In this document: positions 34,918-42,686 of the stretch, piece by piece
Layout: every line of letters begins with the position of its first letter
How positions within the stretch are numbered: the first letter of the stretch is position 1
Origin: Desulfobacter curvatus DSM 3379
GTDB lineage: Bacteria; Desulfobacterota; Desulfobacteria; Desulfobacterales; Desulfobacteraceae
Assembly (NCBI RefSeq): GCF_000373985.1
Contig: NZ_KB893012.1
Coordinates: 1 to 64,000, forward strand
Direction of reading: 5' to 3'
Length of the DNA stretch: 64,000 bases
Position numbers and translations under genes: made by a program
The notes under the pieces: generated by a model
The model's input: only the letters and a program-made list of their open reading frames with translations
What the model was told of the DNA's origin: nothing
Databases searched by the model: none

Positions 34918-35388
34918 ATGTGGTTTACCCAAAATAATACCGGTCACAATCTATCTGTATCCAAAGAACCTGCGGGGCAGAAGATTGATCCTGACGGCAT
35001 CAGGTCCATGCTTAAGCAAAACGCGCCAGAGATCAGATTGTTCTTTTCCGCCTGTATCCATTGCACTTATTGCGCAGACACCTGCTTTCTGCAACGCAAC
35101 AACCCGGAAGACCCAAGCTATATGCCCTCCCACAAGGTGATTCATTCCGTGGGCAGACTGTACAAAAAGAGAGGCAAGGTAACCCGGGAGGAGCTTGAAG
35201 AGATCCGGGATATTTTATGGGACAAATGTGCTTTGTGCACCCGGTGTTTGTGTCCGTTTCAACTCAATATTCCCGGGATGATCGCCCTTGGCCGGGATAT
35301 TTGCCGGTCCCAGGGTGCGGTTCACCGCTTTGACGGCCCTGTCCCGCCGGTTGAACTGCCGCTGGAACATCATGAGGGGGGCAAATGA
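34918..35388 (+). CDS. HdrC-like ferredoxin subunit, two [4Fe-4S] clusters
   Basis: Cytoplasmic Fe-S protein of 156 aa. Two cluster motifs are present: CIHCTYCADTC near residues 42-52 and CALCTRCLCP near residues 103-112, in the HdrC/DsrK-N-terminal style. The CCG cluster domain of HdrB/HdrD/DsrK is absent, which distinguishes this set from the Dsr and Tmc complexes. Its stop overlaps the start of the tetrahaem cytochrome (ATGA). It probably wires the cytoplasmic MetV/MetF enzyme to the membrane cytochrome b. Confidence 0.8.
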   Translation: MWFTQNNTGHNLSVSKEPAGQKIDPDGIRSMLKQNAPEIRLFFSACIHCTYCADTCFLQRNNPEDPSYMPSHKVIHSVGRLYKKRGKVTREELEEIRDILWDKCALCTRCLCPFQLNIPGMIALGRDICRSQGAVHRFDGPVPPVELPLEHHEGGK

Positions 35389-35801
35389 AAAAAAGAATCG
35401 GACTTACGGTACACCGGCCTGACCGGCCCGTGTCTCAAAAGTTTATTCCTGCCGTTCTGACGGTTTGCATTCTGCTTATTGCGGTATGCGGATACGGCAA
35501 AGATTTTTTTCCCAATCTTTTGATATCCAAGAGCTCAAACCTGTCTCCGGTATACTTTCCCCACGAGGAGCACATGGGGTTTCTGGAATGCCTGGACTGC
35601 CACCATGATTATAAGGATGGAACCAACACGCTTGACGAAGACGAACTTTATGAAGGCAACCCGGAGATCCAATGCGCTTCCTGCCATAATGGTGAAAAAT
35701 CGTTTTCCTTACTTCGGGCATTTCACCGGCAGTGTATCCAGTGCCATGACACCGAAGGGCAGGGACCCGTTGTATGCGGCGAGTGCCATACCAAATCCTA
35801 G
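35385..35801 (+). CDS. Tetrahaem class III-type cytochrome c with signal anchor
   Basis: Protein of 138 aa with an N-terminal hydrophobic segment (about 20-38) that directs it across the membrane and may anchor it. Four CXXCH sites follow (CLDCHH, CASCH, CIQCH, CGECH), with the HH after the first haem typical of cytochrome c3-like domains. It resembles the c3 module of the 13-haem cytochrome at 26907. As the third gene of the cytochrome b/ferredoxin/MetVF operon it would be the periplasmic electron partner. Confidence 0.88.
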   Translation: MKKRIGLTVHRPDRPVSQKFIPAVLTVCILLIAVCGYGKDFFPNLLISKSSNLSPVYFPHEEHMGFLECLDCHHDYKDGTNTLDEDELYEGNPEIQCASCHNGEKSFSLLRAFHRQCIQCHDTEGQGPVVCGECHTKS

Positions 35802-35846
35802 GGACTTAAAAAAATAACATTTTGTTAAAAAGGATGTAGACGTTCA

Positions 35847-36518
35847 ATGATTAAAGCAACACTAAAACCCATGGAAGAGATTCTGGCCCAAATTAACGGT
35901 TACAAACGGGTGCTCATCGTCGGATGCGGCGGTTGTGTTTCTGTGTGCCTGGCAGGCGGCCAGCAGGAAGTTGAACTTTTAAACAATGAGCTGGAGGAAC
36001 AGGTCAAAGCACAGGGACTGGATCATGAAATCAGCGGATGCACCGTGGAACGTCAGTGCAATGCCCAGTTTTTAAGCGGCCTGGATCGAATATATCGAGA
36101 TTATAACTGTCTGCTCTCCATGGCCTGTGGTGCCGGAAATCAGCTTCTGGCGGAACGGTATCCGTTGACACCGGTTTTTCCGGCGGTCAACACCATGTTC
36201 ATCGGTATTGACAGAGGGCCAGGATGGTATGAGGAAAAATGCCGGGCCTGCGGGAACTGTGTCCTGGGATTCAGCGGCGGCATCTGCCCTGTGACCCGTT
36301 GCGCCAAAGGCCTGTACAACGGACCCTGCGGTGGAACAGATAATGGGAAATGTGAGGTGGATAAAAATGTTCCCTGCGCCTGGTATGATATCTATCACCG
36401 CCTGAAACAGCAGGGCCGGCTATCTGATATGCTTGAAATCAAGCCCCCCGTACAGTGGAAAAACACGGTGCAGCAGACCCTGGTGCAGCCCGGTTGCAGC
36501 ATCGAAGCTGTTGATTAA
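35847..36518 (+). CDS. metV: MetV, zinc/Fe-S subunit of methylenetetrahydrofolate reductase
   Basis: Protein of 223 aa of the MetV (MTHFR C-terminal-like) family. The N-terminal VGCGGCVSVCLAGG and later Cys residues (ISGCTVERQC, MACGAG) are followed by the signature CRACGNCVLGFSGGICPVTRC and GLYNGPCGGTDNGKCEV. MetV forms the core MTHFR with MetF in acetogens and related anaerobes and carries Fe-S or zinc. It is encoded immediately before metF. In this organism the enzyme would interconvert methylene-THF and methyl-THF in the Wood-Ljungdahl pathway, oxidatively or reductively. Confidence 0.9.
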   Translation: MIKATLKPMEEILAQINGYKRVLIVGCGGCVSVCLAGGQQEVELLNNELEEQVKAQGLDHEISGCTVERQCNAQFLSGLDRIYRDYNCLLSMACGAGNQLLAERYPLTPVFPAVNTMFIGIDRGPGWYEEKCRACGNCVLGFSGGICPVTRCAKGLYNGPCGGTDNGKCEVDKNVPCAWYDIYHRLKQQGRLSDMLEIKPPVQWKNTVQQTLVQPGCSIEAVD

Positions 36519-36564
36519 AACGTGCCTGAACGCAAGCACAATTTATATATTTGGAAATAAAATT

Positions 36565-37470
36565 ATGTGCAAAACTTTAAAAGAGAAGCTTAATGCAGGC
36601 CAGTTTGCCGTCACCGCGGAACTGGGCCCTCCCCAGAGCCCGGATGTTGAACATGTAAGAGAACGGGCATCTCACCTGAAAGGCATTGTGGACGGTGTAA
36701 ATATCACGGATAACCCGTCGGGCACGGTAAGGATGTCCAGCCTGTCCACAGCTCTGATTGCCCAACAGGAAGGGCTTGAAGCTATCTGGCAGATGACCTG
36801 CCGGGACCGTAACCGCATTGCCATGCAAAGTGAAATTTTAGGTGCTTGTGCCCTGGGTATCAAAAATTTGCTCTGTCTGTCCGGCGACCATACCACTTCC
36901 GGGAACCAGCCCGGCGCCAAGGCGGTTTACGATATTGACTCCATGCAGTTGATCTCGGCTGCTGTGCGCATGCGCGACGAGCATCTTTTTCTTGATAATG
37001 ACAAGCCATTTAAGGGTGAACTGGACCTGTTTGTGGGCGCGGCAGCCAACCCCTTTGCCGAACCCCTTGAATTCAGGCCCTACCGCATGATGAAAAAAGC
37101 CAAAGCCGGGGCTGATTTTATTCAGACCCAGTGCATTTATGACATGGAACTGTTTAAAAAATGGCTTGCCAAGGTCCGGGATCTGGGCGCGGATGAATCC
37201 TGCCATATCCTTGCCGGGGTCATCCCGTTAAAATCTGTCGGCATGGCAAAGTTTATGGCCAACAAGGTGGCCGGCGTAGTGATTCCCGACGCGGTCATTA
37301 AAAGAATCGCAGGTGTCCCTAAAGAAGATGCCGCCAAAGAAGGCATTAAAATCTGCTGTGAACAGATCCAGGCATTAAAAGAGATGAAGGGTATTTCCGG
37401 CATTCACCTCATGGCCATCGGCTGGGAACACCGGGTTGAAGAGATCCTGGTCCAGGCCGGGCTTCGCTGA
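36565..37470 (+). CDS. metF: Methylenetetrahydrofolate reductase MetF
   Basis: Flavoprotein of 301 aa, the catalytic subunit of MTHFR. The N-terminal AELGPPQSPDVEHV and the family segments LCLSGDH and GADFIQTQCIYD are present, and the TIM-barrel length is normal. I start at ATG 36565; the open frame extends 44 codons upstream into metV but that stretch is out-of-frame metV sequence. It lies directly downstream of metV and 24 bases ahead of a second EBP, in one operon with the cytochrome b, ferredoxin and tetrahaem cytochrome genes, which is an unusual setting for MTHFR. Confidence 0.92.
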   Translation: MCKTLKEKLNAGQFAVTAELGPPQSPDVEHVRERASHLKGIVDGVNITDNPSGTVRMSSLSTALIAQQEGLEAIWQMTCRDRNRIAMQSEILGACALGIKNLLCLSGDHTTSGNQPGAKAVYDIDSMQLISAAVRMRDEHLFLDNDKPFKGELDLFVGAAANPFAEPLEFRPYRMMKKAKAGADFIQTQCIYDMELFKKWLAKVRDLGADESCHILAGVIPLKSVGMAKFMANKVAGVVIPDAVIKRIAGVPKEDAAKEGIKICCEQIQALKEMKGISGIHLMAIGWEHRVEEILVQAGLR

Positions 37471-37494
37471 TTTTTTAACTAACAGGACTTGCCA

Positions 37495-38919
37495 ATGAAA
37501 AATCATGAGATTTGGGATGTACCATTTTTGAATCAGATTCTTGACACCATGGCCGAAGGACTTTTTATACTGGATTCTCAGGGCGTTATCACCTCCTGGA
37601 ACCGGTCCATGGAAAAAATCAGCGGGTACACGGCACAGGAAGCCATTGGCAAAACGTGCAGCCTCATTGAGTGCAGCCGCTGTTTTGGCCATAACTGTCC
37701 GGCAGATATCCATAAATGCGGAGTGATCCAACATGGCAAAACCGAAGCCAAAGAATGCTTTATCCGCCACAAAGAGGGCCATGACGTCCCGGTCATCAAA
37801 AATGCAAGACTGGTAAAGGACGAAGATGACCGCATCCATGGTATTGTAGAGACCATCACAGACCTGACCGAACTTAAAAATGTTCGAAAGACTGCGGAAG
37901 AGGCCAATAGAAAGCTGAAAAAAACTTATGAGTTAGGCAACATCATTGGGAGAAGCCCGGCCATGCATAATGTATTTGATGCGATCCGGGCTGCGGCCAA
38001 CAGCCAGGCCGGCATTCTTATCCAGGGAGAAAGCGGCACAGGCAAGGAACTGGTGGCCGGTGCCATCCATTACAACGGAACCGGTGATGACAAACCCATG
38101 GTAACGGTCAACTGTTCCGCCCTGTCCGAAACCCTGCTGGAAAGCGAGCTGTTCGGCCATGTGAAAGGTGCCTTTACAGGCGCCCACAGAGACCGGAAGG
38201 GCCGGTTTGAAGAGGCGGATCAGGGCACCATATTTCTGGACGAGATTGGAGAACTCACCCCCTATATGCAAGTGAAACTTCTCAGGGTCCTCCAGGAAAG
38301 GGAGATCGAGAGGGTGGGCGATTCAAGAAAAATCAAAATTGATATCCGGATTATCGCGGCAACCCACCAGGATCTTTTTCGCCTGGTCCGTGAGGGAAAA
38401 TTTCGAGAGGATCTGTTTTACCGGCTCAAGGTTTTCCCTGTCCATGTGCCGCCGTTACGGGAGAGAAAGTGCGACATCCCACTGCTGGTCAACCATTTCC
38501 TGAAAAAGGGAAACAAAAGAGAAGGGAAAAATATATTAAAAGTCAGCCCCGAAGCCATGAGAAAAATAATGGCGCATCCCTGGCCGGGAAACGTCAGGGA
38601 ACTGGAAAACGCCATAGAGCACGCCTTTGTCCTTTGCGAATCCAGCCAGATTGAGCTAAAAGACCTTCCCATCGAGATCCTGGAAAAAAATATTTTCCCG
38701 GTTTCTTCCCCAATGAACCGGTATCCTGCTCCTGAGTTCTCTTATCAGAAAATCACCCGGGAAAGCCTGATTCAATTGCTTGAACAGTGCCAGTGGAACA
38801 AGGCCGAAGTGGCCCGGCGCATTAACAAGAGCAGAACCTCTGTCTGGAAATACATGAAAAAGTGGGATATTCCGCTGGAGCCCCAATGTAACGCACCCAA
38901 TCCGTTACTTGTTGACTAA
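37495..38919 (+). CDS. Sigma-54 enhancer-binding protein with cysteine-rich PAS sensor (EBP 2)
   Basis: NtrC-type activator of 474 aa with the same plan as EBP 1: an N-terminal PAS domain with Cys at 55, 60, 63, 68, 75 and 88; AAA+ with GESGTGKE, GAFTGA and LDEIGELT; and a C-terminal Fis-type helix-turn-helix (WNKAEVARRINKSRTSVWKYMKK). ATG 37495 follows AGGA and is preferred to an upstream TTG. It is the last gene of the cytochrome b/MetVF operon. The last ~75 bases of the gene are duplicated at 47178-47255, just before a sigma-54 promoter that drives the Hdr operon, so that operon is a likely target. Confidence 0.88.
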   Translation: MKNHEIWDVPFLNQILDTMAEGLFILDSQGVITSWNRSMEKISGYTAQEAIGKTCSLIECSRCFGHNCPADIHKCGVIQHGKTEAKECFIRHKEGHDVPVIKNARLVKDEDDRIHGIVETITDLTELKNVRKTAEEANRKLKKTYELGNIIGRSPAMHNVFDAIRAAANSQAGILIQGESGTGKELVAGAIHYNGTGDDKPMVTVNCSALSETLLESELFGHVKGAFTGAHRDRKGRFEEADQGTIFLDEIGELTPYMQVKLLRVLQEREIERVGDSRKIKIDIRIIAATHQDLFRLVREGKFREDLFYRLKVFPVHVPPLRERKCDIPLLVNHFLKKGNKREGKNILKVSPEAMRKIMAHPWPGNVRELENAIEHAFVLCESSQIELKDLPIEILEKNIFPVSSPMNRYPAPEFSYQKITRESLIQLLEQCQWNKAEVARRINKSRTSVWKYMKKWDIPLEPQCNAPNPLLVD

Positions 38920-38931
38920 AGTAATGAATTC
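38854..38931. repeat. Left copy of an imperfect duplication bracketing the accessory island
   Basis: This stretch is the last ~22 codons of EBP 2 plus the stop and a few bases. It aligns base for base, without gaps, with 47178-47255; identical blocks include ATGAAAAA, TGGGATAT, GTAACGCACCCAA, TTGAC and AAAGTAA. It also contains a dyad, TTACTT-N7-AAGTAA, around the stop codon. Between 38932 and 39304 I see no gene. Confidence 0.65.
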
Positions 38932-39304
38932 AGGGTCGGGCTCACGTAACCGCTTGTCTAAATACCCAAAAAATTCTATTGACTGGTGTTTTTCGGCCTT
39001 ATCCCGTCATTTTCAATACCGAAAGCAGTCGTTTAAGGGGTAAAGTTCTATAACCGTCGATGATATTTTATTAAAATGCTTTTTTTACCCCCAAAACATC
39101 GGTTTAAGTCTGTTTCAAGAGTGAATTTTGACATTATTTTCTTTGATTGCAGTGCATTGACTCGGTCCGACCCAAGCACCTCCAAGCACCTAACAAATAT
39201 CCATTATTCGTTGTTCCATAGCGGGCAGCTCAACTGACCGGGAACATATCCGAGCAGGTTTTAAAAGCCAAGTTTTTCTAAAACCAAGCGCTTTTAAAAG
39301 GCTG

Positions 39305-39685
39305 CTATCTCCCCAGGTCGGCGTCTTTTTGTGCAATATTTTTAAATTCATTTTGATGTTTGTAAAACCAATATATAGCGATCGTAAAACCGAAAACCCA
39401 AATTATACCTAATATTAATGTTGTGTTAGCTCCGACTTGTATCCCAGTATAGATAGCCCAAATGGCACTGATAATACCAAGTATCAGAAAAATATAGCTA
39501 ATTGCCGCCGCAAGAAATTGAGGACGGTAGGCTAATATTGCAATCCGATACGCTACTATCAAAATAATAATTTTAAATATTCTGTAGTAATCTAAAACTA
39601 TCCCATTGGTTTTCAAAAAAAAATTAATCGCCCCAAAGGTGTTGCTTGCAGCGACTGCTATTAATACTTTAGGTATCCAGCTCAT
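39305..39685 (-). CDS. Small membrane protein, 126 aa, unknown
   Basis: Four predicted helices (about 5-24, 34-53, 57-79, 85-108) and a charged C-terminal tail. I do not recognise a family. There is no clear ribosome-binding site before the ATG. Base composition is AT-rich like the rest of the island. It is the last gene of the minus-strand series that ends near EBP 2. The following 39686-39973 gap contains a hairpin of CATACTCGCC-like arms near 39770-39800 but no gene that I can support. Confidence 0.5.
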   Translation of the reverse strand: MSWIPKVLIAVAASNTFGAINFFLKTNGIVLDYYRIFKIIILIVAYRIAILAYRPQFLAAAISYIFLILGIISAIWAIYTGIQVGANTTLILGIIWVFGFTIAIYWFYKHQNEFKNIAQKDADLGR

Positions 39686-39973
39686 GTTGTATGCCTATTT
39701 TGTATTCTCAGCGCAAACGTAAGATTATCCGTTTTTGTTTCCAAAGCACAACGCCCTGGCTAATCCGCCATACTCGCCGTTTTTGGGCGGGTATGATCGG
39801 TTTTCAGTCTTTTGTTCGATCTTAATTCTTTTTAATTCCGATACAAATCCATCTTTTGTCAATATCTTCAAATACAAATTCAAGATTCCCATAATCGGTC
39901 ATTACTCCAATGACTTGAAATGCTCTTGTTAATCGGACACCAGTATCACCGCTTCATCCGGTAAATGCGTTTG

Positions 39974-40795
39974 TTATACCTTATTCCTGTATGTGTTGAT
40001 CCTGTCTCGTAGTTCTAAGGTAACTGCCCTTGCTGCCTCAGCAAAGTCAGGACCACTACTCGCGTATAGAATACCTCTCGATGAACTGACAATCATTCCT
40101 GTACCGTCATTGGTTTGACCAGATTTTACCAGGGCCTCGACATCCCCGCCTTGGGCACCAACCCCAGGGACAAGAAACGGCATATTCCCCACCATCTTCC
40201 TAATTTCGAGCATTTGAGATGGCCATGTAGCACCGACAACAAGAAGGCAATTGTCGTTTGAATTCCAGGTTTCACTGGCCAAGCGAGCTACACGTTTGTA
40301 TAGAGGCTCACCGTCAATCTCCAGGTCCTGAATATCACCAGCACCTGGATTAGACGTGCGACATAGGAGTATAGTTCCTCTATCCTTATATGCCAGGAAT
40401 GGTTCTACAGAGTCGTAACCCAGATAAGGGTTAACTGTCACCGCATCGACCTCATATCTTTCAAAGGCCTCCGTTGCATACCTCTGTGCAGTACTGCCGA
40501 TGTCCCCTCGCTTCGCGTCCAGGATAATGGGAATATGCGGATAGCTTTGCTTCACATAGTCTATTGTCAGTTCAAGCTGTTTCTCAGCAGATACAGCTGA
40601 AAAGTACGCTATCTGGGGCTTGAATGCGCAAACCAGGTCATGGGTTGCGTCGATAATTGCTTTGTTGAAACAAAACATCGAATCTGATGTTTTGTTAAAT
40701 TGTTCCGGGAAACGCGATAAATCTGGATCAAGGCCTACACAGACCAACGAGTTGTTTCTTTGCCAAATTTCTTTCAGCTTCCCAATAAACTTCAT
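39974..40795 (-). CDS. pyrF: Orotidine 5'-phosphate decarboxylase, type 2
   Basis: Decarboxylates OMP to UMP, the last step of pyrimidine synthesis. The 273-aa length and motifs (LVCVGLDPDLSRFP at the N-terminus, catalytic LDAKRGDIG near residues 93-101, NPYLGYDSVEPF, and VPGVGAQGGD) mark the type 2 subfamily, longer than the common ~230-aa type. AGGAG precedes the ATG. It lies inside the accessory island on the minus strand with no other pyr genes, so it may be acquired or displaced. A structured repeat lies immediately upstream (40811-40850). Confidence 0.92.
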   Translation of the reverse strand: MKFIGKLKEIWQRNNSLVCVGLDPDLSRFPEQFNKTSDSMFCFNKAIIDATHDLVCAFKPQIAYFSAVSAEKQLELTIDYVKQSYPHIPIILDAKRGDIGSTAQRYATEAFERYEVDAVTVNPYLGYDSVEPFLAYKDRGTILLCRTSNPGAGDIQDLEIDGEPLYKRVARLASETWNSNDNCLLVVGATWPSQMLEIRKMVGNMPFLVPGVGAQGGDVEALVKSGQTNDGTGMIVSSSRGILYASSGPDFAEAARAVTLELRDRINTYRNKV

Positions 40796-40810
40796 TACAT
40801 ACTCCTATTG

Positions 40811-40850
40811 TGTATAATCGCGGTGCTGACCGGCGCAGCCGCCGTGAACG
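40811..40850. repeat. Short copy of the island spacer repeat
   Basis: The 26 bases at 40811-40836 are identical to 42441-42466, and the next 14 bases (AGCCGCCGTGAACG) are identical to 42596-42609. The short copy thus looks like the long one with its 129-bp middle removed. TGTATAA at its left end is matched by an inverted TTATACA at 40900-40906. It occupies the spacer between the fic and pyrF genes. Confidence 0.65.
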
Positions 40851-40935
40851 GACTGTTTAGGGGCGGCGAGGTACGAGCCGTCCACTGCAACAGTAATGTT
40901 ATACATTTATTGCTCTTTTCTTTTCAGCCAACTCG

Positions 40936-42408
40936 CTATAGTTCACTTGCAATTTGAGCCATAGTTAAGGTAACTGCATTTTTTATAAAAGCTGCTATGT
41001 TCTTTTCTTTTGTTTTTATGTCTCCAGTCAGGGAAATTACATGAGGTTTAATTTCTAAGGGAAGGGCTTCGTCTATTCGATCATTGCTTTCATGAGGTAT
41101 CAAATATTCAAGAAATGCTCCAATCGCTAAGGTGCTGTCCTCATAGCCATAGTGGTGAAGAGTAACACAAAGTTGATATTTTTTATTTTCAGCTAATTCA
41201 ACTCTAAAAGTTAACCAACCCTTTGGAAAATTTCTGTTGAAATAGTAATTATGTTTCTTAGCGTATTTAATTATTTGACCATAATAAAAATCTTGTCTTT
41301 CATCCTCATCGGGAGAGCATTTTTGAATGGTGATATTTGCATTTCCATTGAGCTTGGCGCTAAGCTGATCAGAAATCTGATTCAAATGTTTGAGGCAAAA
41401 ATTGAAAACATCTATTCTGGATTTATTAAGTAGTTTTTCTTTCTCAGCAGCCTTTTTCTTTTGCCAATTCTCAATCTTGCCTGAAAATATATCTGCTACT
41501 TCATCAAATGATGAGCTTGAAACCTCTTTTAAATTTAGAGCTTTTTCGATATGTCTTTTTTGGACTTCGGCAAAATAGTCTATTAGAGGCTGAAATTCAT
41601 GTGCATCAGCCTTTTCAAGAGCATCAATATATTTAGCTTTGGCCTCTTCTCTTAAAACTGTAAAAGGGAAAAGGCCATGTTTAATCAAAATCAAACTTGC
41701 AATTAGTCTTGCAATACGACCATTGCCATCTTGAAATGGGTGAATTGTAGTGAATGCATGGTGAAACCAGGTGGCACAAATTAATGGATGGATGTTTTTA
41801 TTCTCGGCATCATTGTAAATCGAAATCAGGTTATCCATTTCGGCCTGAACATGATCAGGTGGACAATATAAGATTTTAGTTCCATCTTCACGAGTTGGAT
41901 TGTTTTCAAGGATTTTGAAAGCACCTTTTCTTAGATCTATTTTAGTTCTACTGCCAAATTGGTCTCTTCCTTCGGCATACTCCTGGTTACGCGTTACGAG
42001 TGCGTGAAGTTCTTTTATAAAACCAATTGTTAAATCTCTATTTTCTTTAACAACATCAAAGACAAAATCAACTGCATCAAGATGATCGGATAAATGAGAA
42101 AGCAATTTCGGAACTGGAACGTTTGTATCATTATGGCTAATGTATGATTCAACAAATCCTTTTTTGATAAATGTTTCAGTTATGCCTTTTTCAAGATCGT
42201 ACATTCGTTCTACAATTCCGGTCTCAATGGCATGTTCACGTTTGAGTTCGGTAATAAATTCCTGATATTCTTTTGAGTTGTTTTGAAGGATTTCCCTTCT
42301 GTCAAACCATGAAGGGGATATATCATCTATCGTAGAAGTATCACACTCAAGCCATTCTTGACTGAATTCAACAGGAACCCACAGCCTATGTGTTTTTTTT
42401 TCTTCCAT
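40936..42408 (-). CDS. Fic-domain protein (AMP transferase family)
   Basis: Protein of 490 aa. The central Fic domain holds the active-site motif HPFQDGNGR, with the catalytic His at residue 223, followed by the conserved ARLIASLIL helix. An N-terminal helix with an IETGIVE sequence resembles the inhibitory motif of class II Fic proteins. About 180 C-terminal residues have no clear family and contain beta-rich segments. Fic enzymes transfer AMP or related groups to target proteins; many act as toxins, regulators or defence effectors. GGAG precedes the ATG. It sits alone between two structured spacers in the island. Confidence 0.88.
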   Translation of the reverse strand: MEEKKTHRLWVPVEFSQEWLECDTSTIDDISPSWFDRREILQNNSKEYQEFITELKREHAIETGIVERMYDLEKGITETFIKKGFVESYISHNDTNVPVPKLLSHLSDHLDAVDFVFDVVKENRDLTIGFIKELHALVTRNQEYAEGRDQFGSRTKIDLRKGAFKILENNPTREDGTKILYCPPDHVQAEMDNLISIYNDAENKNIHPLICATWFHHAFTTIHPFQDGNGRIARLIASLILIKHGLFPFTVLREEAKAKYIDALEKADAHEFQPLIDYFAEVQKRHIEKALNLKEVSSSSFDEVADIFSGKIENWQKKKAAEKEKLLNKSRIDVFNFCLKHLNQISDQLSAKLNGNANITIQKCSPDEDERQDFYYGQIIKYAKKHNYYFNRNFPKGWLTFRVELAENKKYQLCVTLHHYGYEDSTLAIGAFLEYLIPHESNDRIDEALPLEIKPHVISLTGDIKTKEKNIAAFIKNAVTLTMAQIASEL

Positions 42409-42440
42409 TTGTTTACTCCAATTTTATTTAACATATCGAT

Positions 42441-42643
42441 TGTATAATCGCGGTGCTGACCGGCGCTGTGCGCCGATCAAGCAAACGATAGTTTGATTGA
42501 TCGGTGTGCAGTGACCGGTCCAGTACCTTGTTCAGGCGCCAGAGGCGACTGGACAAGGTACTGGACGAAGTCAGCACCGCGATTCACGGCGGCGGAGCCG
42601 CCGTGAACGTTTCCAAATAAGCGGTTTATCCGCCTTCATTTGG
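42441..42643. repeat. Highly structured ~200-bp spacer element
   Basis: Nested perfect inverted repeats: AATCGCGGTGCTGAC (42446-42460) with GTCAGCACCGCGATT (42570-42584); GTCCAGTACCTTGT (42518-42531) with ACAAGGTACTGGAC (42553-42566); CACGGCGGC (42585-42593) with GCCGCCGTG (42597-42605); and CCAAATAAGCGG (42613-42624) with CCGCCTTCATTTGG (42630-42643, bulged). There is no coding capacity. Its ends recur at 40811-40850. The last hairpin may end the nuclease operon on the minus strand. Confidence 0.7.
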
Positions 42644-42686
42644 CTTGTTGTAATAAAATTTTGTCTGAGTCCATTTTATTGAACTT

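Noticed and set aside
34274..35801. Identification of the cytochrome b/ferredoxin/cytochrome set as Tmc or DsrMKJ
   Set aside because: The CCG-domain subunit that defines those complexes is missing and the gene order continues into metV-metF.
39735..39932. 65-codon plus-strand frame in the island
   Set aside because: Antisense to island gene direction, no ribosome-binding site and no domain; overlaps a hairpin-forming spacer.
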